A DNA stretch of 64,000 bases, taken from assembly GCF_020073745.1 (NCBI RefSeq), contig NZ_JAIRAU010000001.1, positions 868,001 through 932,000 of the forward strand, read 5' to 3'. The notes under the pieces were generated by a model. It had not been told where the DNA came from. It made no database searches and saw nothing but the letters and a program-made list of their open reading frames with translations. The translations under genes and the position numbers were made by a program. Of the stretch, positions 43,099 to 51,046 are shown piece by piece; positions within the stretch are counted from its first letter, which is position 1, and every line of letters starts with the position of its first letter. This DNA is from Nannocystis pusilla (GTDB taxonomy: Bacteria; Myxococcota_A; Polyangia; Nannocystales; Nannocystaceae).

Positions 43099-43848
43099 GT
43101 GCCGGCCGAGTCCGCGATCCGGTGGCTGCACCGCCCGCCAGCCGGCGCGACGATCACCACGGTCACGGTGCTGCGCTTCCCGCCCGGGCAGCGGCTGTGG
43201 GCGTTCAAACAGATGGGCCGCGCGCGCGCGCCGCTGGCCGCGACCCCGGGCCTTCAGTTCTGGCGCCTGTGCGGCACCGGCGGCGGCCTCGGCTTCTCGG
43301 CCCGGCCCGACCTGTCGCGCTACGCCCTGGTCGCGACCTGGTCTTCGGAGCATGTCCTCCAGGACTTCTTCGCCGCGAGCCGGCTGTTCGCCGACTACCG
43401 CGCCCGCGCCGACGAGGCGTGGACGGTCGCGCTGCTGACCCTGCGCGGCCGCGGCAGCTGGGGCGGAGCATGTCCGTTCGGACCTGGCCTCGGGGACATG
43501 CCGGAGAGGTTGCCGGTCGTCGCGCTGACCCGCGCCCGCCTGCGCCTGCGCGGCTTTCTGCCGTTCTGGGCCCGGGTGCCGGCGATCAACCGCCGGCTGG
43601 TGCGCGCGCCCGGCCTGCGCCTGGCGCTGGGGATCGGCGAGCTGCCGTGGATCCGTCCGGTCACGTTCAGCGTGTGGGACGACGCCGCCAGCCTCGAGCA
43701 GTTCGCCTGGGCCGGCTCGAACCACCAGGCCGCGGCCCGCGCGGCCCTGTCGCGGCGGTGGTTCGCCGAGGACCTGTTCTTCCGCTTCGCCGCCGCCGGC
43801 TCGGCCGGGACCGTCGGCGGGCGCGACCCGCTGCTCACAGCGTCTTGA
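43099..43848 (+). CDS. CrtA-like (spheroidene monooxygenase family) protein
   Basis: 249 residues from a GTG directly after the previous stop. GLGFSARPDLSRYALVATW, the Arg-rich ALTRARLRLRGFLPFWARVPAIN, TFSVWDDAASLEQFAWAGSNHQ and WFAEDLFFRF match the CrtA family. Some members act in carotenoid oxidation, but many non-photosynthetic bacteria have homologues of unknown use, and no carotenoid gene is in the window. Two spots (43337-43364, 43469-43510) are 14-bp repeats; the second is three units, 42 bp, in frame, encoding ACPFGPGLGDMPER. Its 3' end overlaps the convergent cytochrome gene. Confidence 0.65.
   Translation: MPAESAIRWLHRPPAGATITTVTVLRFPPGQRLWAFKQMGRARAPLAATPGLQFWRLCGTGGGLGFSARPDLSRYALVATWSSEHVLQDFFAASRLFADYRARADEAWTVALLTLRGRGSWGGACPFGPGLGDMPERLPVVALTRARLRLRGFLPFWARVPAINRRLVRAPGLRLALGIGELPWIRPVTFSVWDDAASLEQFAWAGSNHQAAARAALSRRWFAEDLFFRFAAAGSAGTVGGRDPLLTAS
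43337..43364. repeat. 14-bp repeat inside the CrtA-like gene, 2 units
   Basis: CCTGGTCTTCGGAG then CATGTCCTCCAGGA, encoding TWSSEHVLQD in the middle of the conserved core. Confidence 0.5.
43469..43510. repeat. 14-bp-period array inside the CrtA-like gene, 3 units
   Basis: CATG at 43469, CCTG at 43483, CATG at 43497. The three units add 42 bp, which keeps the reading frame and inserts 14 residues ahead of the conserved LPVVALTRA stretch. Confidence 0.75.
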
Positions 43849-45457
43849 GGTACTCGAGCACGGCGCGGCGCTGCGCGTCCGTGAGGTGGTCGCCGAAGGT
43901 GTGGCCGGCGTTGCTGTGGGCGATGAAGGTGGTGTCGTAGACGAACTTGCGCTCGTCGTCGGACGCGCCGACCTGGCCGTAGGGCAGCTCGACGAAGGGC
44001 CAGCCGAGGGCGTCCTCGTCGAAGTTGGTCGAGTCGAGGTCGACGCGCCTCCAGTACTTCGGCCGCCTCGTGCTGTCGAGCACGAGCTCGATGGTCGGCA
44101 CCGAGCCGTTGTGGAGGAACGGGCCGGTCGCCCACACGCCGTCGAGCGGCGGCGCCATGTAGCCCGGGAACGGGTTGGCGGGCTCCATGCGCGTGATCTT
44201 GCCGAACCAGCTGTCGTTGTACCAGTCGACCAGGTAGGGCGCGTACTTGGTGCCGCCCTCGGCGACCACCGGGTCGGTGCCGATGACGTCGAGCGGGAAG
44301 AGCAGGTTGGGGTAGGTGTCCTGCGAGTCGTCGGCGGCGTAGGTGCCGTGGCAGCCGGCGCAGTTGGCCAGGAACACGACCTCGCCCTCGTTCGCCAGCG
44401 CGGCGTCGATCGCCAGCGGGTACTTCGGCGCCTGCACCGAGCGGATGAACGCCTGGATGTGGTGGAAGTAGCTGTCGATCTGCTCGGCCTCCGCGACCGA
44501 GTCGGTGCACAGCGCCGAGGCCAGCATCATCGTGCCGCGGTGGTCGCCGCGCGCCATGCCGTTGTAGAACAGCGCGTTCTTCTTCTTCGCCCGCCACCAC
44601 GGCGGCGGGTCGGAGGCGACGGTCATGTCGGGCAGCGGGTACTGCAGCTCGTCGTACCACTCGAGCGTGTCCTTGTCGCGATGCGCGACCAGGGTGACGG
44701 CGATCATCTCGGCCGGGTTGGTGCCGACGGTGCGCATGACGGTCTCGGGGCCGAGCGCCTTGGTGCGGTTGAGGAAGCGCGTGAACTCCTCGAGGCCGGG
44801 GATCGGGATGTCGGGGATCCACACGTTCTGCAGCATCTGGCTGATGTCGTCGGTGAAGTCGAAGTCGGCGGTGCCGAGGCCGACGATCAGCTGACCGTTG
44901 AACGAGCCGGCGTGGCACTGCAGGCAGTTCTGACTGACGATGTCGGCGCCGTTCTTGTTGTGGACAGTCCAGTGGTACGGGACCTCGGCGTTCTTGCCGG
45001 TGCGCCCCGGCAGCGGCCCTCGCTCGGCCCAGGTGCCGACGATCGGCTTGACCAGCGGCCACAGGCCCCACGGGACGCCGCACGACACGTACCCCTTGGT
45101 GAGCAGCGCTTCGTAGCCGAGCGCGGGGTCGCCGTCCTTCTGCGGCTCGGGCGGGATGAAGATGCCGTGGTCCCACGGCCCGGGGCCGAAGCCGGGGTCG
45201 CCGGTGGTGCCGCTGCCGTCGGTCGTGCCAGTCGCGCCGGTCGTGGGCGCGCCGGTGGTCGTGCCGGGGCCCTCGCTGCCCGCGCTGGTCGGGTCGCCGT
45301 CGCTCGCGTCCGCGGTCGCGCCGCCGCCGTCGCTGCCGGCGTCGCCGCTGCTGTCGCCGTCGCTGCCGCCTCCGCTCTGGCTGCCGCCGCCGGCGTCGCC
45401 GCAGGCGGCCCACAAGGAGATCGAGATGGAGAACGCGCCGAGGCTGCGCCAGGACAT
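43835..45457 (-). CDS. RoxA-like dihaem cytochrome c lipoprotein
   Basis: 540 residues. The signal peptide ends in LWAACGD (lipobox). A Gly/Ser/Asp/Thr-rich linker (about 25-85) follows. The catalytic part has two haem c sites: QNCLQCHAG near residue 180 and ANCAGCHGTY near 370. WWRAKKKNALFYNGMARGD and WATGPFLHNGSVPTIELVL match the RoxA/dihaem peroxidase group. It probably acts in the periplasm or at the cell surface, oxidising or cleaving an isoprenoid or reducing peroxide; the substrate is not known. The start codon lies in a 14-bp repeat-like CATG (45455-45458). It overlaps the end of the CrtA-like gene by 14 bp. Confidence 0.82.
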   Translation of the reverse strand: MSWRSLGAFSISISLWAACGDAGGGSQSGGGSDGDSSGDAGSDGGGATADASDGDPTSAGSEGPGTTTGAPTTGATGTTDGSGTTGDPGFGPGPWDHGIFIPPEPQKDGDPALGYEALLTKGYVSCGVPWGLWPLVKPIVGTWAERGPLPGRTGKNAEVPYHWTVHNKNGADIVSQNCLQCHAGSFNGQLIVGLGTADFDFTDDISQMLQNVWIPDIPIPGLEEFTRFLNRTKALGPETVMRTVGTNPAEMIAVTLVAHRDKDTLEWYDELQYPLPDMTVASDPPPWWRAKKKNALFYNGMARGDHRGTMMLASALCTDSVAEAEQIDSYFHHIQAFIRSVQAPKYPLAIDAALANEGEVVFLANCAGCHGTYAADDSQDTYPNLLFPLDVIGTDPVVAEGGTKYAPYLVDWYNDSWFGKITRMEPANPFPGYMAPPLDGVWATGPFLHNGSVPTIELVLDSTRRPKYWRRVDLDSTNFDEDALGWPFVELPYGQVGASDDERKFVYDTTFIAHSNAGHTFGDHLTDAQRRAVLEYLKTL

Positions 45458-45538
45458 GCACCACCCTACGGCCGGGCTCCGCCGGCCGGCAAGTCCCCGC
45501 GCGACCCCAACACCCCGCTGGGCTACCCTCGCGAGGTC

Positions 45539-45865
45539 ATGAAGTTCGGCCCCTGGCACCCGCTCTCCACCGCCGCCGCGCAGCTCCCGGCCGCCCCGGG
45601 CGTGCTGCAGGTCCGGCTTCGCGAGGGCCTCGTCCGCTACCCGCGAGGCAAGAGCGCGATGATCCACTACGCGGGCGCCGCCGACCTCAGCCGCCTGGCC
45701 GCCGCGCTCGCGGCCAGCCACCCGGCGGCCGAGTGGATGTGCCGCGCCAGCGTCGGCCCGTGCGCCGAGCCCATGCTTGCCGCCGCGCGCCTGCTCGCCG
45801 AATTCGATGAGCGCTTTGGGTCATGTCCAAAAATACCTGGCCCCGAGGACATGGTGAAACGATAA
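45539..45865 (+). CDS. Small conserved protein with a repeat-derived C-terminus
   Basis: 108 residues starting MKFGPWHPLSTAAAQLPAAP, with VRYPRGKSAMIHYAG and a Cys pair (WMCRASVGPC). I recall unnamed homologues with this opening, possibly GIY-YIG-like, but no catalytic set is clear. The last 15 codons, including the final residues EDMVKR, lie in a three-unit 14-bp repeat; TAA (45863-45865) begins at its last base. This suggests that repeat insertion replaced the original C-terminus. It starts 82 bp from the cytochrome gene, divergently. Confidence 0.65.
   Translation: MKFGPWHPLSTAAAQLPAAPGVLQVRLREGLVRYPRGKSAMIHYAGAADLSRLAAALAASHPAAEWMCRASVGPCAEPMLAAARLLAEFDERFGSCPKIPGPEDMVKR
45822..45863. 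repeat. 14-bp-period array, 3 units, at the end of a gene
   Basis: CATG at 45822, CCTG at 45836 and CATG at 45850. It encodes the C-terminus of the preceding protein and the first base of its stop codon. Confidence 0.8.
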
Positions 45866-45958
45866 CCTCGTTCGCCGGCCGCGCGACCGGCTGTCGCCGG
45901 CTGTCCGACCTGCGCGCACGTGGGGCCGCGGGCCCGCATGGGAGCGATCTGCGGAGGG

Positions 45959-45988
45959 TTGACCCGGGAGTCCCCCAGGTCGGATAGT
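45959..45988 (+). promoter_or_regulatory. Probable sigma-70 promoter for the His-rich lipoprotein
   Basis: TTGACC (45959-45964) and GATAGT (45983-45988) have an 18-bp spacer. This predicts a leader of about 55 nt. Confidence 0.5.
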
Positions 45989-46050
45989 CCTGGAAGTTGG
46001 TCGTCCGCGCCGGTCCAAGGCGCGGACTTCAACCCCCCTCGAGGTCGAAC

Positions 46051-46845
46051 GTGAAGCAATCGATCCTTTCCATCTCGCTCCTCGCCGCGCTCGCCGGCTG
46101 CGACGCCGCGATCATCGCCAACCAGAGGGCGGCCGCGGAGGCCGAGGCCGAGGCCGACGTCGCCGTGAAGGCCGAAGCCGGCGGCGAGGCGGTGGTCGCC
46201 GCCGAGGCCGATGCGCCCGAGGGCGACGCCAAGGTCGTGGCCGACGTCGACGTCAAGGTCGAGCTCAAGCCCGACGCCCTCGACCTCGAGACGGTCACGT
46301 ACTTGATCAAGAAGGGCAAGGTCAAGGACGCCAACGCGCTCGAGAAGAAGATCAACAACCCGAAAGAGAAGCTGCACAGCATCGACATCGACGGCGACGG
46401 CAAGATCGACAAGATCCAGATCGTCGAGGTCAAGCAGGGCGACACGATCGTCTTCGAGCTGCACGCGTTCCCGTCCGGCAAGAAGGACAAGGACAATTTC
46501 GTCATCGTCGGCTACATCGACTTCACGGCCGACAAGACCACCAACGTGCTGGTCGTCAAGGCCACCTACGCGCCGGTCTTCATCGGCCACGAGACGATCG
46601 TCTACGACTACACGACCCCGATCGTGGTCAAAAACGACGTCGTGGTGGTGTCCGGCGGGGTCGGCTTCTACGGCTGGCTGTACGCGCCGCGCCCGGCCTA
46701 CGTCGGCGTGATCGTGTGGGACGCGCCGTCGATCGTCATCGACGTGCACCACGACGACTGCTGGCCGCCGGGCCACTGCAAGCACCACCACAAGCACAAG
46801 CACCACAAGCACAAGCACAAGCACAAGGGCAAGCACTGGCACTGA
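46051..46845 (+). CDS. His-rich, possibly metal-binding lipoprotein
   Basis: 264 residues from a GTG. The signal peptide MKQSILSISLLAALAGC ends in a lipobox (Cys17). A Glu/Ala-rich helix (about 25-65) follows. DIDGDGKIDKIQ (about 112-123) is an EF-hand/dockerin-like calcium loop. A strand-rich Val-dense domain (about 160-235) follows. The last 30 residues are almost only His and Lys, beginning HHDDCWPPGHCKHHHKHK, a clear transition-metal-binding tail. The protein may store or sense nickel, zinc or copper at the envelope. No transporter gene is adjacent. The promoter is well placed. Confidence 0.8.
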   Translation: MKQSILSISLLAALAGCDAAIIANQRAAAEAEAEADVAVKAEAGGEAVVAAEADAPEGDAKVVADVDVKVELKPDALDLETVTYLIKKGKVKDANALEKKINNPKEKLHSIDIDGDGKIDKIQIVEVKQGDTIVFELHAFPSGKKDKDNFVIVGYIDFTADKTTNVLVVKATYAPVFIGHETIVYDYTTPIVVKNDVVVVSGGVGFYGWLYAPRPAYVGVIVWDAPSIVIDVHHDDCWPPGHCKHHHKHKHHKHKHKHKGKHWH

Positions 46846-46953
46846 GCCGCGTCGCCGTCGCAGCGACGCGCGGCCGGCAGGCGTGGGGCCGGGCCCCCGG
46901 CGCGGAGCGCCGACGACCGCGCACTCCGGTCGCGCATGAGGCCCGGCCCTCGT

Positions 46954-46981
46954 TCTGTCCGAAGGGACATGCCGGTCCCGG
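46954..46981. repeat. 14-bp repeat, 2 units
   Basis: TCTGTCCGAAGGGA then CATGCCGGTCCCGG, in the 238-bp gap before the aminotransferase gene. The rest of that gap shows nothing else. Confidence 0.5.
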
Positions 46982-47083
46982 CCCGCCCGGACCGCCGCGG
47001 CGAGCGGTCCGGCGCGGCTGCGCGGCCGCGAGCCGGCGCCGGGGTCGCCACGGCCGCGGGCGTCTGGTACCGTCACGCGGCCC

Positions 47084-48286
47084 TTGACCACCGCAAGCCC
47101 GCCCATCGCTCGCCTCGGCGACCGCAGCCTGTTCCCCGACCTGCAACCGCGGGCCTACCTCAATCACGCGGCGGTGTCGCCGTGGTCGGCGCCGGTGCAG
47201 GCCGCCGTGGCCGCGGTCGCGGCCGACTACGCGCGCCGCGCGGCCCGGGCGATCCCGACGTGGATCCAGCAGCGCAGCCGCCTGCGCGCGGCGATCGCCG
47301 GGCTCATCGGCGCAGAGCTGACCGACATCGCCCTGATCACCAACACCACCCGCGGGGTCACGGATGTCGCGTTGTGCATGTCCTGGCGGACAGGCGATCG
47401 CGTGCTCCTGTTCCAGGGCGAGTTCCCGGCCAACGTCACCCCGTGGCAGCAGGCGGCCGAGCTGTTCGGGCTGTCGGTCGAGATGCTGCCGCTCGACGAC
47501 TTCGCCCGCTCGCCGGCCGAGGGCCTCGCGGCCCTGCAGGCGGCCCTCGACGCCGGCGGCGTGCGCCTCGTCGCCGTGTCGGCGGTGCAGTTCCAGAGCG
47601 GCCTGCGCATGCCGCTCGCGGAGATGGCCGACGCCTGCCACGCGGCCGGCGCCGAGCTGTTCGTCGACGGCATCCAGGCCGTCGGCGCCGTCCCGCTCGA
47701 CGTCCGCGAGGCCCGCATCGACTACCTCAGCGTCGGCGGTCACAAGTGGCTCATGGGCTGCGAGGGCCTCGGCTTCCTCTACGTGCGCCCCGAGCGGCTG
47801 GGCCAGCTGCGCCCGCGGGTGGCCGGCTGGCTGAGCCACGAAGATGGCCTTCGGTTCCTGCTCGAAGGGGCAGGTCACTTGCGCTACGACCGCCCGATCC
47901 GCCGCACCGCCGACTTCATCGAGGGCGGCGCCGGCAACACCGTCGGCTGCGCCGCGCTCGAGGCGGCGATCGGCCTCATCACGCAGCTCGGCCCGGCGGC
48001 GGTGTTCGCCCACGTGCAGGACTACCTCGACCGCCTCGAGTCGGGCCTTATCGCGCGCGGGTTCGTCAGCCTGCGCTCGCGCGACCCGGCGGCCCGCTCG
48101 TGCATCCTCAGCGTCTTGCCGCCGAACCCCGGCGACGTCCTCGGTCTCCAGCGCGAGCTCGCCGAGCGCGGCGTCGCCTGCTCGACCCCCGACGGCCTGC
48201 TGCGGTTCGCGCCGCACTGGCCCAACCACCCCGACGAGGTGCCGTTCGTGCTCGACGCCGTCGACGGCGCGCTCGGCCACGGGTGA
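47084..48286 (+). CDS. Class V aminotransferase / cysteine-desulfurase-like PLP enzyme
   Basis: About 400 residues from a TTG at 47084 (an unusual start; none better was found upstream). YLNHAAVSPWSAPV opens the fold. AELFVDGIQAVGAVPLDV has the PLP-ring Asp, and LSVGGHKWLMGCEGLGF has the Schiff-base Lys. FIEGGAGNTVGCAALEAAI is also typical. It lacks the Cys-loop of true desulfurases, so it is more likely an isopenicillin-N-epimerase or aminotransferase relative. Spots at 47363-47400 and 47843-47880 match the 14-bp repeat. The next gene starts 19 bp later, in a likely operon. Confidence 0.85.
   Translation: MTTASPPIARLGDRSLFPDLQPRAYLNHAAVSPWSAPVQAAVAAVAADYARRAARAIPTWIQQRSRLRAAIAGLIGAELTDIALITNTTRGVTDVALCMSWRTGDRVLLFQGEFPANVTPWQQAAELFGLSVEMLPLDDFARSPAEGLAALQAALDAGGVRLVAVSAVQFQSGLRMPLAEMADACHAAGAELFVDGIQAVGAVPLDVREARIDYLSVGGHKWLMGCEGLGFLYVRPERLGQLRPRVAGWLSHEDGLRFLLEGAGHLRYDRPIRRTADFIEGGAGNTVGCAALEAAIGLITQLGPAAVFAHVQDYLDRLESGLIARGFVSLRSRDPAARSCILSVLPPNPGDVLGLQRELAERGVACSTPDGLLRFAPHWPNHPDEVPFVLDAVDGALGHG
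47843..47884. repeat. 14-bp repeat inside the aminotransferase gene, 3 units
   Basis: GATGGCC at 47843, CCTGCTC at 47857 and CAGGTCA at 47871, encoding DGLRFLLEGAGHLR in a surface loop after the PLP Lys region. Confidence 0.5.
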
Positions 48287-48305
48287 GCAGCGAAGGACCA
48301 CAGCC

Positions 48306-50039
48306 ATGGATCGCCAGCGGCCCCGCACCACCAGCGACGAGATCGATCTCTATATCCGCACCTACTACTCGCTGCTGCGCAGCTCCGGCGAGGTGTGGGT
48401 GCGCGCGTTCGAGGAGGCGCACGCCTTCAGCGACTCGAGCCTCCACCCCGGGGCGCGCACCGGCGTGCCCGACGTGGCCGCGTTCGCCTACAGCGCCGCG
48501 CGCCTGCCGGCCTGCATGCCGCAGGTGCAGAAGATCGTGCTCGGGCAGTCGCACGAGACCTTCGAGGCCAACGGCTTCGACGTCAGCGCGTGGCAGCGCG
48601 TGCAGACCCGCGGGCGACGCCGGCCGCTGCGCTTCGACGGCGGCGGGACGCTGTGCGCGTTCATCTCGAGCACGAGCGACATCGACGACCTGGTGCCGAT
48701 CGTCACCACCTACCAGATCGTGTGGAACCAGATGCACGGCCTGCTCGGCAACGCGGAGCTCGGCCGGCGCCTGCGCGAGGACCCCGAGCTCACCGCGGAG
48801 CAGGTCGACCACGGCGAGCTGGCGCGCGTGCTCGACCTCGATCCCGACGGCGTGCGCACCCTGATCGCGGCGCTCGACACCGGGTGGTTCGCGGCGCTGC
48901 GCGAGATCGCCGCCGACCCGTGCGACCTGTCGATGCGCGTGCTGTCGGGCAGCTACTCGCAGTACCAGCGCTCGGTCCAGCGCTGGTGGTCGGGCATCGA
49001 GCCGAGCCTGGTCCGCGAGCGCAAGCCGCGGCGGCCGCCGATCTACTTCGTGTCGTCGAACACGCACTCGCTGCTCAACCTCGTCGGCGGCTACGCCCGC
49101 CAGCACCGCGAGGAGATCCTCGACTTCGCCCGCCGGCGCAACCCCGAGGACCTCGCGCCGCACTTCGCCCGCGCGCTCGAGCGCGGCGACGAGGCCGAGG
49201 TCAACAACCTCAGCTACTACCTGCTGCGCGCGTTCCTCCACGAGGACCCGGCGCGCCTCGCCGAGGTCCAGCGCTTCGAGGCGGAGGCCGGCGTCACCTC
49301 GATCGACGTGCCGGGCAAGATCGACGTCAACGCCCAGATCTTCGACCTCGCGCAGGTCCGGCCCGAGCGCCTCGACCCGCGCGTGCTCGTGCCCGACATC
49401 CACCTGCTCGCGCGCAGCGACGCCGTCATCCTCAACATCGACTACCCGCTCGGCATGGCGGCGTACCACCACCTGTCGCGCGCGGGCCAGGGCTCCAACG
49501 AGATCCGCGGCGTCTACGTCATGGGCAAGGCCGCCACCCTCAACGGCCGCGTCGGCGACGTCATGATCTCGTCGGTGGTCCAGGACGAGCACTCGCGCAA
49601 CACCTACCTGTTCCGCAACGCCTTCGTCGCCGCCGACGTCCAGCCGTACATCCGCGTCGGCACGGTGCTCGACAATCAAAAGGCGCTGACGGTCCGCGGC
49701 GCCTTCCTGCAGAACCGCGAGTACATGAGCGTGTTCTACCGCGAGGGCTACACCGTGCTCGAGATGGAGGCCGGGCCGTACCTGTCGGCGGTGTACGAGC
49801 TGTGCAACCCGCAGCGCCACCCCAACGACGAGATCGTGCACCTCTCCAACTCGGTCGGGTTCGACGTCGGGGTGCTGCACTACGCGTCCGACACGCCGTA
49901 CTCGCGGCGCCAGAGCCTGCTGTCGAAGAGCCTGTCGTACTTCGGGGTCGAGAGCACGTCGGCGTGCGCGACCGCGATCGTGCGCCGGATCTTCGCCGCC
50001 GAGATCGCGCGGCTGCGCGCGGAAGAGGAGTGCGTCTGA
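48306..50039 (+). CDS. DUF6909-like conserved protein
   Basis: 577 residues. The N-terminal half is helical (EIDLYIRTYYSLLRSSGEVW, QKIVLGQSHETFEANGF). The C-terminal half (about 340-560) is highly regular: VILNIDYPLGMAAYHHLS, GVYVMGKAATLNGRVGDVMI, TVLDNQKALTVRGAFLQN, FYREGYTVLEMEAGPYLSAVY and VGVLHYASDTPYS. This part resembles a nucleoside-phosphorylase-like fold, and Glu in EMEAGPYLSA could mark the active site, but this is inference. I recall the family as DUF6909, of unknown function. AAGGA precedes the ATG. It overlaps the next gene by TGATG and follows an aminotransferase. Confidence 0.7.
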   Translation: MDRQRPRTTSDEIDLYIRTYYSLLRSSGEVWVRAFEEAHAFSDSSLHPGARTGVPDVAAFAYSAARLPACMPQVQKIVLGQSHETFEANGFDVSAWQRVQTRGRRRPLRFDGGGTLCAFISSTSDIDDLVPIVTTYQIVWNQMHGLLGNAELGRRLREDPELTAEQVDHGELARVLDLDPDGVRTLIAALDTGWFAALREIAADPCDLSMRVLSGSYSQYQRSVQRWWSGIEPSLVRERKPRRPPIYFVSSNTHSLLNLVGGYARQHREEILDFARRRNPEDLAPHFARALERGDEAEVNNLSYYLLRAFLHEDPARLAEVQRFEAEAGVTSIDVPGKIDVNAQIFDLAQVRPERLDPRVLVPDIHLLARSDAVILNIDYPLGMAAYHHLSRAGQGSNEIRGVYVMGKAATLNGRVGDVMISSVVQDEHSRNTYLFRNAFVAADVQPYIRVGTVLDNQKALTVRGAFLQNREYMSVFYREGYTVLEMEAGPYLSAVYELCNPQRHPNDEIVHLSNSVGFDVGVLHYASDTPYSRRQSLLSKSLSYFGVESTSACATAIVRRIFAAEIARLRAEEECV

Positions 50040-51001
50040 TGCACGTGGCCGACCTCGAGCGCGACACCGATCCGTGGACCCTCGCCGGCTCGCCGCTCGC
50101 GCCGGAGGTCGGCCCGCGCCCGCGCATCGAGCTCGCGCTGCACACCGCGCTGACGGCCCCGTCGCCCGGCAACGCCCAGCCGTGGCGGTGGTTCGCCGGC
50201 GGCGAGCTCATCGAGCTGTACCGCGACCCCGCCCGCGCCTGCTCGCGCTGCGACCCCGCCGGCCAGGCCACCGTGCTGGCCTGCGGCGCCGCGCTCGGGG
50301 CCCTGCGCGTGGCCCTGCGCGCGCTCGGCCTCGACGAGCAGACCGCCCTGCTGCCCGGCGGCCACCCCGACCTGCTCGCGCGCGTGGCCGTCGGCGGCCG
50401 CGCCAGCCCGCTGCCCGAGGAGCAGTGGCTGTACCAGGCGGCGCCCAAGCGCCGCACCTACCGCGGGGTGATGGCCCAGGGCCCGCTGTCGCGGGCGCTG
50501 TCGCGGCGGCTCGGGGCCATGGTCGATGGGACAGGTGCCGAGTTGCATGTCGTCGAGGACATGGCCCGAAAGCAAGCGATCGGCGCGGCCGTCGAGGCGG
50601 CCATCGCCGGCGAGCTGCCGGCGGCGGCGGCGGCCCGCGTGGCCGCCGGCGAGCCCGGCGTCAGCTTCGAGGCGCCCGACGGCGCCCAGGCCCGCGGCCC
50701 GGCGATCGCCGACGGCGCGCCGGCCTTCGTCGTGGTCTCCACCGCCGACGACGACCCCGCCGAGTGGCTGCGCGCCGGCCAGGCGCTGATGCGCGTGCTC
50801 CTGCGCGCCCGCGTCGACCACGCCTGGGGCAGCTTCCTCCACCTGCCGCTGACCGACGCCGCCGGCCGCAAGCGGCTCGCCAACCTGGTCGGAGGGACAG
50901 GTCACGCCCAGGCCCTCGTCCGCCTCGGCGGCGGCGCCGACAGCCCGCCGACCCCGCGTCGCCCGCTGTCCGAGGTGCTGCTGGCGCAGCGCCCGGGCTG
51001 A
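50039..51001 (+). CDS. Nitroreductase-fold protein (Acg-like)
   Basis: 320 residues, coupled by TGATG to the DUF6909-like gene. LTAPSPGNAQPWRWF is the nitroreductase N-terminal phosphate-binding motif, and YQAAPKRRTYRGVM and AGQALMRVLLRARVDHAWGSFL are further family segments. It resembles the Acg/FMN-storage-like group more than classical NfsA/B. Cys residues at SRCDPAG may matter. Four 14-bp units (50518-50573) sit in the middle. Function in this operon is unknown. Confidence 0.72.
   Translation: MHVADLERDTDPWTLAGSPLAPEVGPRPRIELALHTALTAPSPGNAQPWRWFAGGELIELYRDPARACSRCDPAGQATVLACGAALGALRVALRALGLDEQTALLPGGHPDLLARVAVGGRASPLPEEQWLYQAAPKRRTYRGVMAQGPLSRALSRRLGAMVDGTGAELHVVEDMARKQAIGAAVEAAIAGELPAAAAARVAAGEPGVSFEAPDGAQARGPAIADGAPAFVVVSTADDDPAEWLRAGQALMRVLLRARVDHAWGSFLHLPLTDAAGRKRLANLVGGTGHAQALVRLGGGADSPPTPRRPLSEVLLAQRPG
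50518..50573. repeat. 14-bp-period array inside the nitroreductase-like gene, 4 units
   Basis: CATG at 50518, CAGG at 50532, CATG at 50546 and 50560. The 56-bp run encodes MVDGTGAELHVVEDMARKQA. A further pair lies at 50884-50911. Confidence 0.7.
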
Positions 51002-51046
51002 TCGGGCCGGCAGGCGCCCGCCGGGGTGCGGTCCGGCGCCGGTGAT

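Noticed and set aside
43835..43848. 14-bp overlap of the CrtA-like and RoxA-like genes as a sequencing error
   Set aside because: Both 3' ends are in family-consistent positions and short convergent overlaps are common in compact genomes.
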